From: Sphagnum compactum
Taxonomy: Eukaryota > Bryophyta > Sphagnopsida > Sphagnales
Assembly (NCBI GenBank): GCA_965153455.1
Contig: OZ234495.1
Location: forward strand, 3,596,001-3,660,000
DNA length: 64,000 nucleotides
Direction: 5' to 3'
The number at the start of each line of letters is the position of its first letter. The first letter of the stretch is position 1. The translations under genes were made by a program, and so were the position numbers. The notes under the pieces were generated by a model that was not told where the DNA came from, made no database searches, and saw only the letters and a list, made by a program, of their open reading frames with translations. Of the stretch, positions 11,471-24,577 are shown piece after piece.

Positions 11471-12799
11471 GCAAGATAAAATGAACCTAAAAAGTGATTA
11501 TCTATAATTTACCATGTATCAAAATCAAAGCATATTTAAAGGAGCAAAAAAAGGTGTTGGACGTTAAAAATTGCCATAAAAAATATTAAAGATTTATTTG
11601 CTTTTTTCCATTTGAAACCGTGGTAATTATGGCAAGTTATTCTTTTATAACACACATGAATTTCAAGAAAATAAAATTAAAAATTCATTTGATCTAATTA
11701 TAAGTTTGTTTTAGTTAAGGGTTTTTTAAAGTGAAATTTTATTTCATTAAAAAAGGACATTTTTACAAAGGACTTTCAAAGGATTCATAAAATAAAAATA
11801 AATTGATGGTAAAAAAATTAGATGATAATAACATTTTAGACACACTAAAAAAAACATTTGTAATTTTGAAAAGGTGCATGGAATTCTAAAATGTTGAAAA
11901 TTAAAAGTATGGTTTAGAATTTCAAATTTTCAAAAATGATTTACCACACATATATGGGTTATAATTTACATGAGTATTGAAAAAAAAACTGTGATTTATA
12001 ATACATGAAATTGAACTTTGAAATAATGAACATTTTTTGGTATGATTTGAAATTATCATTAGTTTTCAAAACAAAACTTAGAATCTACAAGGAATTTACA
12101 AAAATTTAAAAATTCTTATTTATTAAAAAATTAATTTTAAAAAATGATCTATTGGGGCAACTATAACCATTTTTTATTACAAATTGCAAAAACAATTATT
12201 AAAAAATCATTAAAAAAATCATTCACATGAAAAAGTTATTTTGGTGAATAAAGACATGCAATACTAGTATAAAGTAATGACAATGGCTCCTTTAAGTGCC
12301 TTTTGACCTATTGTGCATATAAAACCAAAAAAAGGGTTCTATATCAAATAGGTTTTTTGCTTTCTATTATAACAAAACCTTAAAAATATGTATTATCTTT
12401 ATATCTTCCAAAGTAAAAGAACTCCAAAGTTTTTTAAGTAAAAGTTAAAATATCTCCATTTATTAAATGGTAAATTTGTAGATTTAGGCACATAAAGATC
12501 ATTGTATTACAAAAGGGTCTATTATAATCAAAAGTAAAAAAATTATTTTTTATAACATTTTTACCACATACTTTACAAAAAAATTCATTGCAAAAAACAT
12601 ACTTCGAAACTAATTGCATGCCAAACAAACAAACCTATTAAAAACTTATTTATACAATGCAAAATTTGAAAAATGCATAATAGTGAATAACTATGTTAGT
12701 TTTTATCATTCAATTAAAAACGTTCAACCTACAATAATTTTATGTTTGGGTTTAATGTTATTTTACATCTACTTTCATCCAATGTCAACAAGGTACAAT

Positions 12800-13070
12800 T
12801 TACTATGTTCAAACCCAAACACCATATATGTGATAAAAAATTCTAATTCATTTTATGGATATGATTTTGAGTTGGATCCTCATAAACAATTTTCACTTGA
12901 TGATAAACATTATATCAATCACCAAAGGTGAATATTTCATGCCTTGCCATCAACAACATGATTTCTTCACAAAGTGGTAAAGTAGACCCATCATTTTTGG
13001 GCACTTTGTTCAACATTTTGTAATTGATGCATAGCCATGGTTTGCTAGCTTTTCTTAAGGTTACAATCAT
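12800..13070 (-). pseudogene. Reverse transcriptase N-terminal fragment (gypsy)
   Basis: The minus strand reads KPWLCINYKMLNKVPKND, then LPLCEEIM and RHEIFTFGD, a stop, and YHQVKIVYEDPTQ. This matches the conserved gypsy order of a (W)RxCxDYRxLN block, PLPxxEEI, and a FLDxxxGYxQVxI segment. In-frame stops and shifts show it is dead. It is the 5'-most recognisable coding part of the element. Confidence 0.8.
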
Positions 13071-16000
13071 TGGAGACATTCCTTTAGCTTTCTCAATAAA
13101 ATTTTATGAATCTTGCCTTCAATAACTTGTCAAGTTCCTCCATCATCGTCATATGCTTTAGGTTTAGGTTTTTTTGTTTTGTTTTCACTTGCTTTGCATT
13201 TGGCAAAGATCGATCTTATGTTGGTCTAGTGTGACATTCTTAAAGTCTTTATAATTGAAAACAAAAATGTGGATGTATTTCCATAGTGAATCTTCATATT
13301 ATTTCTTTCCATTGAGAAGGAATTTTGACCCTAGTTGAATCTTCTTCATTCAATCGATAATTTTTTATTATGTTAATTTAAATGAAGATGATTGACCCTT
13401 TTCCTTTTGAGCACTTAGGTCCATCAAGCTTGAGGTTTTAATTTTTTGAATTGTTGCCAAATCTTATAACCCCACTTCTTTTTCATTAAATAATTTCCAT
13501 ATATTCTTTCAAAATTGGAATTTTGGTTAAAATCTAACTCATCTTAATGTGTTTACTTTGCATTTATGACTATTATCTTTCTTGGGGTCCTTTTTCCCAA
13601 AAAAACATGTTTTCCTAAAGAGGAATTCTCAAATGAAATGTTTTGAATTTTTTTATATATTTTATTTATAGTTGCCCCAATATGTCAACTGTTTTTTTAC
13701 AATCAAATTTGGAAAAACAAGGAAATTTGAAAATGCATAGATTTTGCCAAATTTTGTGTTTCATCTTGAAAATTTGTCGTAATTTCAAATCATACCAAAA
13801 CATGTTAACACTTTCAAGTTTAAATTTCATGTTATAAGCTACAAGTTTTCTTTAAACAACATTTACATTGCATCACATTTTCATGTTGAAAAGGACTCAA
13901 GAACTTATTTTAAACTTTAATTTTTTATAAACACAAAATTGAAAAAATATGAAAATTTGAGTGTTTTTTTAAATGTTTCTAATAGTACCCTATTATTATA
14001 AAAACTTTGAGGATGAAATAAATTGTATTATGAAAATTAAAGGGCCCTTTATGAAAATAATGTCATTGAATGAAACTAATAAACATCCTTTATTCAAACC
14101 AAACTTTGATATTGAAATTTTGTTTGATTCATTTTAGATTTTTCAATATCCATATTATTCAACAAGCACAACTTTCCATGATTCACATGCCATTAAAATG
14201 GCACCACATAAACAAATTTAACAAAACTTGCAGAAGAATTGATGTTTTGACATCAATTTTGGCTCGTTTGAGCTCATCTGCACCCCACAATTGCTTACAA
14301 CCCTCTTGTAGATGTTGCCTACCCTTTGCAATTTAAGAGATCAATAACCACCTTTAGTTGTTGCCCTCCAAGAAGCTACCATCTTGTAGCAAACCTACCT
14401 TCTTAATTTAACAAATAGTACAAAGAATATTTTTTATTGCAAAAGAAAAAAAGAACCAAACTAAAGAGGGTAATATTTTATATCAATTAAAAAAAAAACT
14501 TTCATTGCATCTAAAAAATCAAGGAAAAACACATAAAAAATATATCACAAGTTGATCATGTGTACTTATTCTTCACACAAATACAACCTTCTTCCATTTC
14601 ACACACATTAATCTTCCTAGAATTAGTCACACACAATGATAGAATGAGAAAATGAAAGAATGGAATGAGCCCAAAAAATAATAAGGAACCAAAAGTGGCT
14701 CCCTACTACACATGAGTTTCCTTATCCTCCTAAATTTCCTCACTTTATTTCAATCTCCTCCACAAATCCTAGTTAAGGGAAACCATTCATTCTTTATCCA
14801 CTTTTTACTTGGACTAATTAACTTAAATAACTTCACCCCTAGTAAATAGAATATGATAAATGAATATTTATCACTAGTAACTAAACAATTAGTAAGATGC
14901 ACTTCTAAGTCAACTAGACTAAAATTATTTTCATTAAATATATATTTTTATTATAATTCCTCCCCATAATGATTTTATGGTTATTCACCCATGTGAAGGT
15001 AATTCATTAAAATAACAATATTATCCTCGTGGAACACTTTCACTTTAGAATTGACAAATCTCTCTTCACATTTCACTTTTATTAATTATGGGCTATAGTA
15101 AACCAAAGTTAAGTTTGTTTATTCGGTTTACCATTTGTTCCATGGACAATCCCATATGAGATTCACCTATCATGATTCAAATTCAACTATGAAGTGAACA
15201 ACCTTGGTTACCAATTCTAACACCTAGTGACCATTGGCTATGGAATCTCTTCAATGACTTTTTCCTTTTTTAAAACCCTAACCATGGCCTTATCAAACGT
15301 TTCCTTTTGTTCATACTTTACTTGTTGTCTTGGCTTTGGAAACAATTTGATGATGATATGTTTCAAGATCAATGCATTGATTTTTTAAAAAATTGAACCA
15401 TTTTTCCTCATGCCCTTGTGCTGTGTCAAACACCTTTGTAGTTTATTTTGCAATGCCATAGTCATTTCCTTATGTTCTCTTATCAGTTTTAAAGTTTCAT
15501 GTTTTGATTAATGTAATTCAAGCATTAGGTTTTCTTAGATTTTCTTGTAAAACTTTATTTCATTAGGGTCTTAGTTATATCATGTCATGATTCCCTTAAT
15601 GTTTTCAAGTGAATCATTCAAACCAATGCAATGTTCGTTTTTAAGAACTTTGGAAGGAAATTAAATTAATGCATAGGAGTTCAAAACCTAATAACAAATA
15701 CCAGTTTTATCATATTATCTAAAAAAACTTAAAGGTTTTCACTTTTATTCCTATTAAATACATGAATAGACCATTTTCACGAACTTTGCATGCAAGGCTT
15801 TATATTTATTATAACTGTGAAATCGATGTACTTCTATTCAACCAACTTTCATTCAATTCTTAATTGTATTTTTATGTATCATGAAGTTTCTAATGACTTT
15901 ATTTACCCTTTCAATAAAAGTATCCATATCTTTTCGATACAATTTTTAAAAGGATTGACCATTTCTAATCATGTAACCATTTTATTTAAATGCCCAAATT

Positions 16001-17650
16001 GAAAAACGACATATATGAGGTCATAATTGAGTATCTATGACTTTTTCACTATGCATGACATGCAAGTTATTCATTATGGCATAATTTGGAATCGTTTATT
16101 TCTTATTAGCCTACATGATCAAATTTTGTTCTTCTGTGAACATACTTGAACTTTGTTTAATAGGTCAAGGTTTAGGCTCAAGTTCAAGTTTTTCTCATGG
16201 CCTACATAATTGAAAAACTACAACTATTGCATTACCAACATCTACATGCCTTTCATTATATTTTTGAACAAATGAACTTGGCCTACCCATACCTAGTGAT
16301 AGCAATGGTGTTTGTAGTTTATCTTGTAGTTATATTGATAAAGTTTATAACTTGGCATACCAACACTTTCTTATGGTAATGGAGTTTGTAACTTATATTG
16401 TAGTTATATTGGTGAAGTTTACAATTTGGCATACCAACATCTAGTTATAATGATGGAGTTTGTAGCTTGGCTTACTAACACCTAGTTATAGTGATGAGGT
16501 TTATAGTTTATCTTGTAGTTTTATCAATGGAGTTTAAAATGATATTCCAACACGTAGTTATAATGATGGAGTTTGTAGCTTGGCCTACTAACACATTGTG
16601 ATAGTGATGGAGTGTGCACCTAAAGATTTAAGAGGTTCAACGAACATTGCCATTAGCATTGTCTTATTGTCACTAACTAAACTTGACATCGAGCAACATA
16701 GTTCATTTTCAAAACCAAACACACCCTATGCATATGAAATTGGAAATTAATTATAACAAACAAAATATTAAATTAACACAATTTCAATATTTGATTTACT
16801 AAATTATTTTCACATCCTAGCTTCAGAGTTATTATTTCATCAATGTTTTAAATATGTCTAATTGAACGTTTTATAAACTCCTTATCTGATTCCAATCGTA
16901 AAGTTTATTTGATTTATGATATGTCATGTGAAACTCCAATCCTTTTCAACATCAATGTCATGATGGATATTTGCTTTTTAAGTTCTAATGTTGCATAACA
17001 AGTGAAATGTAAAAACAATTCTAGGATTAAACAAATTAAAAAAATTCAAGCCCATGGCTATCAAAATATGTTTGCACCCATTTAATTGTCCATTATTTGG
17101 TTTGGTCACCTTCTTATGATTTACAAGGCCACACACACATTGGAGCTTCATAACCCAAAATTACATTTCCTATCATGATTCAACAATGAATAAACTTCAA
17201 TGCACTGACATTCAAGGCTATCAATGTATTTTCACAACTATAATAGTATTACGTCTTTCATGATTAGATGAACATATGCTTGTGTTTTTGGTTATAGAAC
17301 AAAAAACGAGAAACCAAAGATTAATGCATTAGGGGTTTGAATGCCCTTGCAACCCAATTTGTGAAGCAAAGTGATGATTTGGCTTTTAAATAATTAATCA
17401 TTTATTGATACATGAATTTTATTCGACAACTTGTTGAAGAAATAATCAAATGGTAATTTGTTTGAGTTTGGTGTTTCATTTTAGACTAGTGATAATGTAG
17501 TGTTAATTACGTTGCCACGATTTATTGTTGTGTAAAATCATGGTTTATGCAATTTTCCATTGGTAATGTGTTATTGCTTGTTTTCGGCACATGAAGTCAT
17601 GTATTGAAGATGCAAAGGCCCACACATACAAATCAATTATGCAATCCTCG
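13071..17650. other. AT-rich intergenic DNA, possible retroelement remains
   Basis: No coherent coding region was found on either strand; open frames are short and lack motifs. Upstream (minus-strand sense) of the gypsy relic this could hold its eroded protease/gag and 5' LTR, but no motif was seen. A tandem array lies at 16.3-16.6 kb (listed separately). Confidence 0.55.
16277..16620. repeat. Compound tandem array of ~74- and ~41-bp units
   Basis: CTTGGCNTAC-type anchors recur at 16277, 16351, 16425, 16466 and 16579, with a degenerate one near 16537. A 41-bp part (CTTGGC..TACYAACACCTAGTTATA..GTTTGTAG) alternates with a 33-bp part (TTTATCTTGTAGTTATATTG..). This gives spacings of 74 and about 41 bp. 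The copies are diverged. Confidence 0.7.
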
Positions 17651-19140
17651 TGATTCTTGAATCATGCTACGATTTGCCAATACATTATTAAAACAACTCT
17701 AGAATCCGGATTTGCGCTTGCATTTCCAGAAGCAAGGGTAAGACTCAAAGTCATGATGTTGGCTAGCACTCAAGAGACATGGCTGATCATGGCCTTTACA
17801 ACCACATTCTGGTGCTCAGATTGTGGGGTGCATGATTCAGACTAATTGAAGACCTGTATCCACCTCCAGAAAGCCCAATGCACCAAATAGCCAAATTGCA
17901 AATCATATTGGAGCTGATTTGAAATAAGCAACAGTTTGAATCTGATGAAGCATTTTCAGAATTTAATTTACCGAAAAGTTTTGAGGATCTGCAAACTAAA
18001 CGTACTGATCCAAAACCTTACAACTTTGTGTCCCTGAAACAAAACTCCCACAAATTTCAGGTAAGTACATTGTGCCATACACTGATCCATTGACAAGAAG
18101 CTCAGGAATGGCGTTCGCATAAGAAAGCATTCCTGCTATTTCTACTGCTCTGATGCAAGGCTTTCCAAAAATAAGCGCTGCCTTTCGACATACATTCTGC
18201 CCCATGTGAGGAACATATACCACTCTCAATAGTAGTCTTGCTTTGGCCATTGCAACAAGCATTACCACGATATCTGAATCCAACAAAGCTTTCTTTGAAC
18301 AAATCCAATGCAAATGATAACCTTCCACCACCAGCACTCCAATTGATAAGCACTATAAACTAATGTAGTTTTGTCATCTGAGGGCAATAAGAGCAGAATT
18401 CCTTCAGATTTGCAGCTTGTATTCAAAGAAAAAATGTACCTTTGCGATTAAAGTACAATTTTGTGGCATCCGATTGACTCCTCAATATTGACATGATGCA
18501 GAGGGTTGAATCCGTGTGCAGATTCTTGATGTTCCAGATAACAATCATGAAGCAAGTCCAGCTTCAAAACCCAAAAGAGGAATTCAATAGGCAACATCAT
18601 ACTAACCTGTAAACATATACAAAAGATCATTAAAAAAGCCCTTTCTTCAACCCCAATATGACATTAGTTTTCTTTGTCCATCTGGATATGTCCAAGCATC
18701 TGCTGCATGCAAATCATCACCTGTTGAGTTTCTATATCATGATTCACATCACTTGTTGATGTTTGCTGCACAGAAAGAACAGCATGGCTACCTGTTGGCA
18801 TGAATCTGCAATGCTACTGCATATATTCTGCAATGTTTGAATACAGAACACCCAAAATACTATCTTAGAGTAAGAGAAGCCCAGCATAAAATTTGCCATA
18901 CCAGAATGCAGAAAGAGAACATGGTAGCAACACTGGAAGCTCTTCTGGCCAGCAGTGGAGCATCATCCCTTTGTCATTGCTTTTTTTCCTTGAAGGACAA
19001 AACTATGGAAACAATTGTCTGCTTTTGTAACCAGTTTTTGAAGAGCTTCATCACAAAAAGTCTCTTGGGGTTGTGTTGTTGCTCTGCTGCCGCTGTTGTT
19101 GTGACTCCCCACCACCCACGCCCATCTTCAAAACAAAACT
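17651..19140. other. Unassigned region with one minus-strand open frame
   Basis: A 113-codon frame runs on the minus strand at 17996-18337. It contains GKPCIRAVEIAGMLSYANA and ELLVNGSVYGTMYLPEICGS, looks more protein-like than its surroundings and is less AT-biased. I do not recognise a family and could not link it to other exons. The remainder holds only short frames. It may be a gene fragment or chance. Confidence 0.3.
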
Positions 19141-19171
19141 TTGAAGCACCTCCACGAGTTTGTCACCTCTG

Positions 19172-19371
19172 TTGCTGATCTATCGATGATCTCATTGCAA
19201 GAAGACCCATCTCCACCTCTCTTGCTGATATATCGATCATCTCTCATTGCAAGAAGACCCATCTCCACCTTTGTTGCTGATCTATCGATCATCTCTCATT
19301 GCAAGAAGACCCATCTCCACCTTTGTTGCTGATCTATCGATCATCTCTCATTGCAAGAAGACCCATCTCCC
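19172..19371. repeat. 52-bp tandem repeat, 4 copies
   Basis: Units start at 19172, 19222, 19274 and 19326; the first is 50 bp and the rest 52 bp. The unit begins TTGCTGATCTATCGATCATC and includes CATTGCAAGAAGACCCATCT. The copies are nearly identical, so the expansion is recent. The array lies about 1.3 kb upstream of the DEK_C-SWIB start codon. Confidence 0.95.
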
Positions 19372-20640
19372 CTGCAAGATACAAAAAAAAACATCAACTC
19401 ATCATCTCTCTGCTTACTTCTACCACAAAGCAGAAATGAGCAGCAGTTCGCTTTCTTTCTTCTCCACACAGCCCCGAGATGGTTTCAAGCTTGAGAAACA
19501 ATTGATGCAAAAAAACCCAATGTTGTTTGGTCCACCTCCTTCTTCCTCCCCCCCTCAACAGCACATTCATTCATTCCCTCCCGCTGATTCCTGCAGGGTC
19601 CACCACTCCTCCGATTCTTTCTCCTCCTCTCCTTCCTTCTGCTATTCACCTACCCATTGCTGATTAGGGTTTTGGTGGTTGTTCTCTTCCTCTTCCTCCT
19701 CCTCTTCTTCTGCTGGTGGCGAAAAACATTCTGCCGCAACATGTGCCGCAGAGAGATCTAGAGATCTCGACCTCGAGCTCCAAACAAGAGCTTGATGGGT
19801 AGGTGAGGTACAAGGATTTCCCATTTTTCCATTCATTCAACCGTCGGTCGGCCTGCTTGCGGATGCTTGAAGATTGATTCCTTCCTGCAAAAGGCTGTGT
19901 GTGCGAGGTTGTTGGTTTCCAATCTTTGGGGTCCGTCCCTTCCAGAAATGCATATAACAAGCACAACCCCATCATGCATCTTTGTGTCTCCACGACAAAA
20001 TCATGCATCTTTGTGTCGCCGCCGCTTGGAAGCTTGCGATCGTTGATACCACAGCAAGAACTGCTTCTTCACCACTCTCAAATGCAAGTCTTGGGACTGG
20101 AGGTTCTCATGAGGAGGGGTCATCTGGGTTTATGTGCTAGCCAGCTATCGGATCGCAAAGCTACTGCTTCTTCTTCGTCTTCTTCTTCTTCTTCTTCCGG
20201 TTGTTGTCCAGATTATATTTGCAATTTGAGGGAGCAAGGATTGATTTCACAGCTCTCTTCTTCTTCTTCTGGGTTCTTTCTCTGAAGACTTTTCTCTGAA
20301 GGGTTATGTTGAAAAGTGGGGAAGAGGATTTGCCACAACCTTTACGGTGAAGGGGTGAGCGGTTGCTAACTGGTTTTTGAGGAGCAGGAGCAGCAGTTTC
20401 AAGGCTTTGAGCGTGCGTGGTGACGATTGGTTTTTTTGAGTACTAGAGAGAATAGGCAACCTGCTACGGTTGGTGTCAACAATCCTCCTCATCTCGGGAG
20501 AGAGGGAGAGAGAGAGAGAGAGAGAAAGGGGGCCAATTCTAGGGTTTGGGGAGTGGGTGGTGGCCAAGAAGGGTTTGTTGGATGCAAGGCGAATTGGGCA
20601 CAGATTGTTGTTGTTGTTGTTATTGTTGGGATTGGAAAAG
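19372..20640 (+). promoter_or_regulatory. Promoter/5' leader of the DEK_C-SWIB gene
   Basis: The stretch is CT- and TTC-rich on the plus strand around 19.6-20.3 kb. It has AGGGTTTT near 19667 and CTAGGGTTTGGG near 20539 (telo-box-like AAACCCTA on the complement). A GA microsatellite runs at about 20499-20526. A 14-codon uORF starts at the ATG at 20306 and ends before the main start. No TATA box or transcription start can be assigned with confidence. Confidence 0.4.
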
Positions 20641-23507
20641 ATGGTGTCGGATGCGGAGATTGTGAAACATCTGATTTCAGTGCTGAAGACAGCGGATCTG
20701 GCCACCACTACCACGACAGCTATCCGACAGCAACTAGAGCAGGATTTCCGTGTAGATTTGTCAGACAAGAAGGCGTTCATCCGTCAGCAGGTGGATCTCT
20801 ATTTGCAGCACCAGCATTCACAAAAGGAGGAAGATGGCGAGGGGGACCAGCAGCAGCAGGAGGAAGAGAATGAGGAGGAGAGTGAAGAGAACGAGGATGA
20901 TGCAGAAGAAGAGCAGGATGAAGATGACTATGTGAAACAAGTGACCAGAGGAGTTTCTGATTCAAAACAGCAGCAGCAACGCCTGAGGCATGCGAAGATC
21001 AGACGATCCAGCAAGGAAAGGTACACCAATATCTCAAACCCTGCAAATTCTTTGCATTACCCAGGTCATATGGGTGCTCTCCATGAATTCTCTTGAAGTT
21101 GCTATGTGCAATGCCACAAATGCTTAGAGGAAGAAGAAGAAGAAGCTCAATGTGGGTTCTCCTTCTTGAAGCTGTTTCCTTATTGATCCGTTTGGCAGTT
21201 TACCAAAGGAGAAGAAGAAGAGGACCGGGGGCGCAGGAGGTTTGAATAAGTTATGCAGTCTTTCACCAGAGCTTCAAGCAGTTGTTGGAGAGACTGAGTT
21301 ACCCAGAACGCAGGTTTGTATCATCTTGTCTTTGCCATATTCTTGTCATCATCAGTGCTTCATGATGACCTCTTTGTGCCATTTGTATGTTGAGTGCTTT
21401 TCCCAAATCCGAATGTGATTGTCTTGTATATGTATGTCTCTTGTTTGGCTCAAATGTTTTTTGCAACTCCAACTTTCTGTAACCTTGTTTTTCCAGACCA
21501 ACATGGTGCCAATTGTATCACTGAGTACCTTGATCATATAGAATTCACATGCAGAAATCTCTCCACCATCCATCTGTTCAGCGCTTTCCAAATCCAAATG
21601 GGATTGTCTTGTGTATATATATGTCTTGTTTTGCTCAATTGTTGCAACTCAACTTTCTTTAACCTTGTTTTTCTGGACAACATGGTGCCAATTGCATCAT
21701 CAATTACCTTGATTGTGTAGAATTCACATGCCCAAATCTCTCCACCTGGATGTTCAGTGCTTTCCAAATCTGAACAGGATTGTCTTGTGTACATGTCTCG
21801 TTTTGCTCACATGTTGCAACTCCTAGTTTCTGGTACTGGAACCTTATTTTTCAGGCAACATGCGTGGTTGCCAATTGCATCGCCAAGTGGCTTGATTGTG
21901 TAGAATTTACATGTACAACAAAATCTCTCCACCTGGATGTGCCCTGTGCAAAGAGAAAAGTTGTTCAGAGTTTAGAACAATTCAGAATCTACACATGGGA
22001 ATTCAAATTATCCACTGTTTGAGCAGATATACACATCATCTTTGATCAGCTGGTTGGATATACAAATCCACTTCAGGTTCAGGAGTGTTATAGGGTTTTT
22101 ACCAATCATGGGTTCTGTTCACGGGTGGTCTAGGTTGTGAAGCAACTGTGGGCATACATTCGGGAGAATGGATTGCAAGATCCTGAGAATAAGCGGAAAA
22201 TTATTTGCAATGAGGAACTGCGCAACCTGTTTGGCATAGACTCCACCGACATGTTCAAAATGAATAAACTTTTGTCCAAGCATATCTGGCCCCTTGAAAA
22301 TGGGAGTAGTGTGGGTAAGCCCATTTGGTCCCTCTTTGTTCCCTGTGTTTTGGTATTGGTTTCTTCTATATCTTTTATTTCTTCTCAACTTTCTGTGATC
22401 TTGATTATAGACTCTTGGAGTTGAGAACATGAGAATCACTGCAGGACCAACAGCAAGTTCCCCTCTGTGCAATTACAGCCTTGTCCTGGGGGGTTTGAAG
22501 TTGCTGCCTGACTCGAGGTGTATTTTTTCAGGCGGTTATGCTTGACTTTTGAGGCAGGCATTTCTGCTTTTGTTGCAGTGGTTGGGTCAAAGTCTAGAAA
22601 TGTAACTGCATTATTGAGTCATCTGCTCATATGGTGTACTTTTTGCACTTTTCAGTGGCCAGCACAGACAATGCAGAGCCAAGGCCAAAGAAACCTAAAC
22701 TGGAGAAGTCAGAAGGTGCCAGGGGCCGAAGTTCAGGATTTCTGGCTCCAATTCCCATCTCAGAGGGGCTTGCAAAGTTTCTGGGAGCAGAGGATGGGAA
22801 GGTCTCACGTGCTGATGCTGTCAAGCGTATATGGGACTACATTAAAGAGAACAACCTGCAAGTATGTTGTCTACCCATCACCTACTATGCCTCATCTGGG
22901 CTTCTTGTAGAATCATGTTTATCTTTCCTGATATTAAATTGGGTGATCTCCATCAGCAAGTGGGTGGGTATGACCATTCCCCAACACCTATGATAATCTA
23001 GCTTCATTCTTAAAGGGGAGGCTAATTGTGAAGCCTCTATAACTCCCTCCCTTTCTGGAGAGATTGGCATGTGTGATTTTCAACAAAGACACAGCTGACT
23101 GAACAGGATATACAGATAAGGCGGTCTGGTTTCCTCTAGTAAATCAATTGTGCTTGTTGGTCAGCACACAATCCTAGTGCTTGACTACAATGTTACAATC
23201 ATCATGTGTATTGGTTTCAGAATGACTTGGCTGTCTCTCTGACTACAACAGTTATAGTGAAGATTATTTGCTTTGTTAATACCCCACCATCAGTAGAACA
23301 AAGCCAACCTGATTGAGACATATTGAAGAAGTTTGTTTGGGATGACCACCGTTTGATTTCTTTGATGGTGTTATTTTATTTTTGCAGGACCCTGCAAACA
23401 AGAAGATGATTGTATGTGACAGTAAACTTCAAGAGCTGTTTGAATGTGATACCTTTGTTGGGTTTAGCATCACCAAGCTTTTGTCGCCACATTTTCTCAA
23501 GGCATAA
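20641..23507 (+). CDS. DEK_C plus double SWIB/MDM2-domain protein (UAF30-like), 5 exons, 333 aa
   Basis: Predicted exons are 20641-21020, 21199-21313, 22134-22314, 22656-22861 and 23388-23507, all GT-AG and in phase. Residues 1-55 form a DEK C-terminal domain (VSDAEIVKHLISVLKTADLA.. to FIRQQVDLYL). A Gln/Glu/Asp-rich acidic linker and a Lys/Arg-rich stretch follow. SWIB domain 1 spans about 142-222 (ELQAVVGETELPRTQVVKQL, LQDPENKRKIICNEELRNLF, LLSKHIWPL). SWIB domain 2 spans about 247-332 (RADAVKRIWDYIKENNLQ, DPANKKMIVCDSKLQELF, ITKLLSPHF). Proteins with this order are plant nuclear chromatin proteins resembling yeast UAF30 and SWI/SNF BAF60-type SWIB. They are thought to bind DNA or chromatin and aid transcription. 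Length is typical. Intron 2 carries a three-copy tandem repeat. The start is the first in-frame ATG. Confidence 0.92.
21394..21946 (+). repeat. Three-copy ~180-bp tandem repeat inside SWIB intron 2
   Basis: Units begin GTGCTTTTCCCAAATCC at 21394, GCGCTTTCCAAATCC at 21581 and GTGCTTTCCAAATCTG at 21757, so they are about 187, 176 and 190 bp long. Shared blocks are GATTGTCTTGT, GCAACTC..TTTCT, CAACATGGTGCCAATTG, TTGATTGTGTAGAATTCACA and AAATCTCTCCACC. All copies are diverged. They fill most of the 820-bp intron. Confidence 0.9.
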
Positions 23508-24577
23508 AAGTAGTAAGATTAGGTCAGGATGGGACCCAAAAAAGCGTTTCCAACATGAGTCAATATGGTAGAAATCCATGTCTAGTTTTGTCCCACATGT
23601 ACCTCGGTCTGTCAAGAACTTTTTTTTTTGGTTGATTATGCTGTTTGTTCAGGAGCCTATTGGAAATCGGCTCCTGCATGTGATGAGTGCCACGACTGGT
23701 CAATTTCTGTAAAGAATTTTGCCCTTTCCAGTCTCTTGATTTTCACTCCTGTTCATGATTGTGTTAAAGAGCTTGTATACTCTTTTCTGTACCCATCTGC
23801 ACCTGCTTTTGTTTTTTTTTTCCCTTCGGGGTTGAGAAATCCCTATTTTGGGTTTGTTCTGCAGTGCAGTAGTGATAGTAAGAACTTTCAAAACTGCAGG
23901 ATCTTTCGTTTCATACAAAAGTCCTGCCTCATGTTATCCATGAATTGGTTTTCCTACATCTACCAGCCTCATCAACAACAGCTGTACTAATGCTGGCAAT
24001 TTGGAAGCATAATTGCTTCTTTATGGGTGAGATTTTATCAGATCTCAAGGATCCTATCAAATCACTACGGTCCATCACAGAATTTTCAAGCTAAGGTATG
24101 CATATTTTCACCTGTTTTTGACCCTCATAGATTCAAGGATTGGGCCACCATCTGTAGGTAGCTGGATGGGAACAATGTGAACAGTCATCTGTACTCATCC
24201 AAGTAGAGAGGATGATGCAAAATAGGGCACCTACAAATGATCTGAATGCAAGCATGTGGGGATGGTGTTAAAGACAGCAAGCTCTAGACACGCTGATGTA
24301 TCTATTATCCATTTGAGTCCCAAGTGATATAATCTTGTGTATTCTTGAGACATCTATCTTGAGGATAGTCTTCACATGAGAGGGTTGGGAACATGGGTCG
24401 ATGGTTGTGCTTGTAGGAGGTACCAGATTGTTGCATTTCTTGCTTCACTTAGTGGCTGAAAGCGTGGTGGGAGTAGAAACCTGTAACAGCATATTGTGTT
24501 GTGTCTTTTGACATTTTGCAAAATGTGTTATCTGTCATGCACAGCTCCATTCATCTGCTTGAATATTGTACCTGCAG

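Larger units (their letters stand above)
9835..13070 (-). mobile_element. Decayed Ty3/gypsy retrotransposon pol relic
   Basis: Reading the minus strand from high to low coordinates gives gypsy pol motifs in canonical order: reverse transcriptase N-terminal block (about 13.05-12.80 kb), RT middle block (about 11.47-11.34 kb), RNase H end (about 10.76-10.64 kb), integrase zinc-binding block (about 10.31-10.21 kb) and integrase core start (about 10.12-9.99 kb). All are broken by stops and frameshifts. About 1.3 kb of AT-rich, non-coding sequence (11.5-12.8 kb) separates the two RT parts, far more than the few residues expected, so an insertion is likely. No LTRs were recognised. The outer limits are approximate. 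Confidence 0.8.
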
